Assembly: GCF_000219535.2 (NCBI RefSeq)
Contig: NZ_CP007806.1
Span: 2,328,501-2,392,500 of the forward strand
DNA length: 64,000 nt
Direction: 5' to 3'
From: Brevibacillus laterosporus LMG 15441
GTDB lineage: Bacteria; Bacillota; Bacilli; Brevibacillales; Brevibacillaceae
The position numbers were made by a program, and so were the translations under genes. Below, piece after piece: positions 60,543 to 64,000 of this stretch (position 1 is its first letter; every line of letters begins with the position of its first letter). The notes under the pieces were generated by a model, which was not told where the DNA came from, made no database searches, and worked only from the letters and a program-made list of their open reading frames with translations.

Positions 60543-62285
60543 ATGCTACATTCCATCATTAAAGAAAATTCCTATCAAGATTCGGTTAATCTCATGCTCC
60601 TAACAAACAAGATTTCCACGATGGATGGAGTCAAACAAGCCTCCATTATGATGGGAACACCTGCGAATAAAGAGATTTTCCAAAATACGGGTATGTTTAC
60701 CGATGAGCTAGAAAAAGCAGGACCGAACGACATGTGCATCGTGATTGATACAGACGATGAAGACAAAGTAGCTCAGGTGCTGACCACCATTGAAGAAGAG
60801 CTGAAAAACCAAGCTATCAGCAGTAGCAAACAGGAATTCGAATCCGTTCGAACTTGGGATAAAGCGATGCAGGCTCTGCCAAATGCAAATCTTGCTTTGA
60901 TCTCTGTACCTGGTCAATATGCAGCCGAAGAAGCAGAAAAAGCCCTTGATCGCGGGCTACATGCTTTTATCTTTAGTGATAACGTTACGATTGAGGATGA
61001 ACTACGACTCAAACAAAAAGCCCATGAAAAAGGCTTACTGGTTATGGGGCCTGACTGCGGAACAGGGATTTTGTCCGGTGTTCCGGTAGCTTTCGCTAAC
61101 GTGGTAAAAGAAGGCAACATTGGTGTCGTGGGAGCATCAGGTACTGGTATTCAGGAAGTTACCACTCTGATTGACCGTTTGGGTGGAGGCGTAAGCCATG
61201 CAATCGGAACAGGTGGTCGAGACCTTTCTGAAACGATCGGTGCAATTACAATGTTAGATGCTATTGCAGGACTTGAGAAGCATCAAGCTACCGAGGTAAT
61301 CGTAGTTATTTCAAAACCTCCTGCAAAAGAAGTTCGTAACCAGGTGGTTCAGCTTTTACAGCGCATTTCAAAACCAGTAGTTGCTATTTTTGTAGGTGAA
61401 GAGCCTGAAGCACATGAAGGTAGCGTATATTATGCTCACACATTGGAAGAGACTGCCATGATTGCCGTGGATCTGTCTAAAGGAAAAGAAATCAAGGCCA
61501 ACTACAATATGCTAAGTACAGAGGCTCCGAAAGTTGAGCTGAAACCAGAACAAACCGCCATTAAAGGTCTGTACTCAGGTGGTACGCTTGCTTATGAAAC
61601 CGCTATCCTGATGTCGAAAGGACTTGAATTAGGACAACTCATTCATGAAGACGGCTATATGCTAAAAGCCAAAGGACATGAGGTAATCGACTTAGGGGAT
61701 GACAAGTATACACAAGGCAAGCCTCATCCAATGATTGATCCGGAGACAAGAATCCATTACATTGAGCAGGCAGCTTTGGATGAATCCACAGCGATCATTT
61801 TACTAGATGTTGTTTTAGGTTACGGTGCCCATGATGATATGGCTAGCGCATTGTTGCCTGTCATAGAGAAAGCTCAACGTAATGCTAGAGAAAAAGGCAA
61901 GAACCTGTATTTCGTAGCAACGGTGTGTGGAACTGAAAAAGATCCACAAGATTACCACGAGCAAAAGCAAAAGCTTGAGCAAGCTGGCGTTATCGTAAAA
62001 GAAAGCAATAATCAGGCTGTTCGGACAGCTCTCGCCATGATGGGAATCCAGCTTAAGGACAAGGAAAAATCACTGGTTGCTAGTAAGCAGAATGAACAAG
62101 AAGATAACAAGGTTTCTGAATCCATTGTTAAACTTTTGAGTGGAAAGCCGGTAGTGATTAATGTGGGACTCAAAAAATTTGTAAACGCAGTAACTAGCTA
62201 CGGTGGAAGTGCTGTACATTTTGATTGGCGCCCGGTAGCTGGAGGAAATGAAAGAATGCGTAAGATTTTGAGCTTATTGAAGTAA
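60543..62285 (+). CDS. fdrA: FdrA-type subunit of oxamate carbamoyltransferase
   Basis: About 580 residues, an acyl-CoA-synthetase-like protein with CoA-ligase segments: 'GLLVMGPDCGTGILSGVPVAFANVVKEGNIGVVGASGTGIQEV' and 'IGTGGRDLSETIGAITMLDAI'. FdrA with YlbE and YlbF was recently assigned as the catabolic oxamate carbamoyltransferase of E. coli (oxalurate + phosphate to oxamate + carbamoyl phosphate; also called AllFGH). The frame opens at ATG 60501, but GAGGTG at 60528-60533 and alignment with E. coli FdrA (start MIHAFIKKGCFQDSV) favour ATG 60543 (MLHSIIKENSYQDSV). It follows the AllD pair, which make oxalurate. Confidence 0.9.
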   Translation: MLHSIIKENSYQDSVNLMLLTNKISTMDGVKQASIMMGTPANKEIFQNTGMFTDELEKAGPNDMCIVIDTDDEDKVAQVLTTIEEELKNQAISSSKQEFESVRTWDKAMQALPNANLALISVPGQYAAEEAEKALDRGLHAFIFSDNVTIEDELRLKQKAHEKGLLVMGPDCGTGILSGVPVAFANVVKEGNIGVVGASGTGIQEVTTLIDRLGGGVSHAIGTGGRDLSETIGAITMLDAIAGLEKHQATEVIVVISKPPAKEVRNQVVQLLQRISKPVVAIFVGEEPEAHEGSVYYAHTLEETAMIAVDLSKGKEIKANYNMLSTEAPKVELKPEQTAIKGLYSGGTLAYETAILMSKGLELGQLIHEDGYMLKAKGHEVIDLGDDKYTQGKPHPMIDPETRIHYIEQAALDESTAIILLDVVLGYGAHDDMASALLPVIEKAQRNAREKGKNLYFVATVCGTEKDPQDYHEQKQKLEQAGVIVKESNNQAVRTALAMMGIQLKDKEKSLVASKQNEQEDNKVSESIVKLLSGKPVVINVGLKKFVNAVTSYGGSAVHFDWRPVAGGNERMRKILSLLK

Positions 62286-62318
62286 GCTGACATTTAGAAC
62301 ATAAACAATTCGTTATTA

Positions 62319-62332
62319 TTAAAACGCTTACA
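62319..62332. promoter_or_regulatory. cre-like site before the DUF1116 gene
   Basis: TTAAAACGCTTACA fits the CcpA consensus TGWAARCGYTWNCW at 13 of 14 positions. A second carbon-control point inside the operon. Confidence 0.55.
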
Positions 62333-62387
62333 AAGCATATATATAAGAACATACAAATAAACTAATATCCAATTAGGAGGATGTAGC

Positions 62388-63653
62388 ATGTACGGACCTT
62401 ATCAAACAATTGATGAAGCAAATCAGGCAGTTATTCAAAAAATTGTAGCTGGTGCTCCTTTTCTAGTAGATGTAGTTCCTGCCAAATCCGTAGTAGAGGA
62501 ATTAAACGGTCGGGTGCTTCTCCACGCAGGTCCACCTATTCAATTCGAGGACATGACAGGACCAATGCAAGGGGCTTGCGTCGGAGCATGCTTATTCGAA
62601 GGGTGGGCAGCGAATGAAAAAGAAGCGATGACCATGTTAAAACAAGGGGACATCACATTCATTCCGTGCCATCATGTCAAAGCTGTAGGACCTATGGGCG
62701 GTATTACATCAGCCAACATGCCACTATTGGTTGTGGAAAATCAGACAGATAGAAATCGTGCCTATTGTACGATGAATGAAGGAATCGGAAAAGTACTACG
62801 ATTCGGAGCCTATTCTGAGGAGGTTATCCAGCGTCTAAGATGGATGAGAGATGTTCTGGCGCCTACTCTCTCTAAGGCTTTGCATCAAACTGAGAACGGC
62901 TTAAATATTAACGTCATGATGGCAAAGGCAATTACGATGGGAGACGAATTCCATCAACGCAACATCGCAGCCTCTCTTGTATTTTTAAAAGAAATCAGTC
63001 CTTATATCCTGCAAACCGATGCATCTGAAAAAGACAAATTCGATGTAGTGAAATTCCTAGCAGATACTGACCAGTTTTTCCTGAACGTTGCGATGGCAAC
63101 CTCGAAAGCGGTGTTAGATGCTGCAAGAACAATTCAGCACGGCACAGTGGTAACAGCTATGTCTAGAAATGGAAAAAACTTCGGAATACGTATCAGCGGT
63201 ATGGGAGACGAGTGGTTTACAGCGCCAGTTAATACGCCTCAGGGATTATTCTTTACAGGCTATTCCCAGGAAATGGCGAATCCTGATATCGGTGATAGCG
63301 CTATTACAGAAGCATTTGGCGTTGGCGGTATGGCTATGGTTGCAGCTCCAGGTGTTACTCGTTTCGTCGGTGCGGGCGGATTTGAAGATGCGCTAGCAAC
63401 CAGCAATGAGATGACAGAAATTTGCATTGATCATAACCCTAACTTCACGATTCCAACTTGGAACTTCCAAGGTATCTGCCTCGGAATCGATGCACGAAAA
63501 GTAGTAGAAACAGGCATCACACCAGTCATCAATACTGGAATTGCCCACAAGGAGCCTGGTGTAGGTCAAATTGGTGCAGGTACGGTTCGTGCACCTCTCG
63601 CTTGCTTTGAAAAAGCACTGGAAGCTTATGCACAAAAACTGGGATTAATTTAA
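62388..63653 (+). CDS. ylbE: DUF1116 (YlbE/AllG-like) subunit of oxamate carbamoyltransferase
   Basis: 421 residues. The family marks are 'LLHAGPPIQFEDMTGPMQGACVGACLFEGWA', 'IPCHHVKAVGPMGGITSANMPLLVVEN', 'GDEFHQRNIAASLVFLKEI', 'VTAMSRNGKNFGIRISGMGDEWFTAP' and 'GTGIAHKEPGVGQIGAGTVRAPL'-like end ('NTGIAHKEPGVGQIGAG'). With FdrA and YlbF it forms the carbamoyltransferase of the ureide pathway. AGGAGG lies 8 nt before the ATG. Starts 102 bp after fdrA; the gap holds a cre-like site. Confidence 0.9.
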   Translation: MYGPYQTIDEANQAVIQKIVAGAPFLVDVVPAKSVVEELNGRVLLHAGPPIQFEDMTGPMQGACVGACLFEGWAANEKEAMTMLKQGDITFIPCHHVKAVGPMGGITSANMPLLVVENQTDRNRAYCTMNEGIGKVLRFGAYSEEVIQRLRWMRDVLAPTLSKALHQTENGLNINVMMAKAITMGDEFHQRNIAASLVFLKEISPYILQTDASEKDKFDVVKFLADTDQFFLNVAMATSKAVLDAARTIQHGTVVTAMSRNGKNFGIRISGMGDEWFTAPVNTPQGLFFTGYSQEMANPDIGDSAITEAFGVGGMAMVAAPGVTRFVGAGGFEDALATSNEMTEICIDHNPNFTIPTWNFQGICLGIDARKVVETGITPVINTGIAHKEPGVGQIGAGTVRAPLACFEKALEAYAQKLGLI

Positions 63654-63679
63654 CAAAACGCAGAAAAGGGGAGAGCGAC

Positions 63680-64000
63680 ATGAAAGAATTACTGCAGATA
63701 AACGGGATGTACAGCCAGTCTGTACACCCTCTCCTCCAGACCGGCACCCCCGGCTATATCCATAGTGTGTTTCAGAACGGATTTAATATCGGAATGGAAG
63801 ATGGGCTTATTTTTATCGGGGGAACAAAGAACGGACTGCTTCCTTTTGGCATTCACGTGGAGGATAGTCTGGTACCCAAGCTTGTTTCTTTGATCAAGCA
63901 AGGGGAAATCGTTCGCTATGACAGCGGCATGTCGGCTCTTCTCTTTTCCACGTTTTATATAAAATTGAACCCTAAACATGCTTATCATCTCTATGTAGAA
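63680..64000 (+). CDS. ylbF: DUF2877 (YlbF/AllH-like) subunit, 3' truncated by window
   Basis: 107 codons visible and open to the window end. The start MKELLQINGM is preceded by GGGGAGAG at 63668-63675. 'GYIHSVFQNGFNIGMEDGLIFIGGTKNGLLPFGIHV' matches the N-terminal part of DUF2877 proteins. It follows the DUF1116 gene by 26 bp, the standard fdrA-ylbE-ylbF order. A carbamate kinase gene would be expected just outside the window. Confidence 0.85.
   Translation, partial: MKELLQINGMYSQSVHPLLQTGTPGYIHSVFQNGFNIGMEDGLIFIGGTKNGLLPFGIHVEDSLVPKLVSLIKQGEIVRYDSGMSALLFSTFYIKLNPKHAYHLYVE

Overview
The window reads as chromosome of a low-GC, spore-forming Firmicute, most likely Brevibacillus laterosporus. 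The strongest pointer is a 50-codon gene at 18604-18756 whose product matches, as far as I can recall the published peptide, the defensin-like bacteriocin laterosporulin of that species. AGGAGG-type ribosome binding sites, frequent TTG/GTG starts, cre-like sites, a Fur box, an FMN riboswitch and a BclA-like collagen repeat protein fit the same group. No tRNA, rRNA, CRISPR array, insertion sequence or prophage was seen.

Layout. 1-3.3 kb: end of a luciferase-like monooxygenase, NamA, a GntR/FCD regulator and a DMT exporter. 3.5-7.5 kb: alkylation repair, with an AlkA glycosylase carrying an Ada zinc domain, divergent from an adaA-adaB-2OG oxygenase run and an SPL-like radical SAM protein. 7.9-11.2 kb: secreted M9 collagenase. 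11.4-15.2 kb: UvrA paralogue, MarR and GNAT. 15.6-17.5 kb: fRMsr and small unknown proteins. 17.7-23.0 kb: laterosporulin locus (LuxR regulator, leaderless bacteriocin, two CxxC thioredoxin-like proteins, an ABC exporter without peptidase domain, a MauE-like membrane protein, a cysteine-free thioredoxin-like protein and an unknown beta-rich protein). 23.1-24.7 kb: macrolide phosphotransferase behind a 13-residue RFR leader peptide and attenuator-like hairpins. 24.7-29.3 kb (minus strand): NAD operon nrtR-pncA-pncB-nadD-nadE with NrtR-box-like palindromes. 30.3-34.3 kb: FMN riboswitch and ribD-ribE-ribBA-ribH. 34.6-36.7 kb: LoaP antiterminator divergent from a PksB/BaeB-like hydrolase, without any polyketide synthase in view. 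36.7-41.6 kb: secreted PepSY-like protein, LysE exporter with divergent XRE-cupin regulator, collagen-like protein, ANT(4')-like nucleotidyltransferase. 41.8-46 kb: PocR-AraC regulator divergent from glycerol dehydrogenase and DhaK-DhaL kinase. 46.6-47.4 kb: Crp and DUF4386 genes, both cut at one junction. 47.5-51.5 kb: iron-linked region with AraC regulator, Fur box, NtaA/DszA monooxygenase, siderophore-binding lipoprotein and a permease stub. 51.8-64 kb: esterase, PucR regulator and an allantoate catabolic operon (allC, MFS transporter, allE, two tandem allD copies, and the oxamate carbamoyltransferase genes fdrA, ylbE and ylbF, the last cut by the window end).

How they work together. Three blocks are clear pathways: NAD salvage under NrtR, riboflavin synthesis under an FMN riboswitch, and allantoate to oxamate plus carbamoyl phosphate under PucR and probably CcpA. 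The rest is a mosaic of antimicrobial production, antibiotic resistance (mph, ANT(4'), possibly the UvrA-like cassette) and DNA alkylation repair. The most interesting items are the redox gene set around the disulfide-rich leaderless bacteriocin, the ErmDL-like leader before mph, and the LoaP/PksB pair without a PKS.
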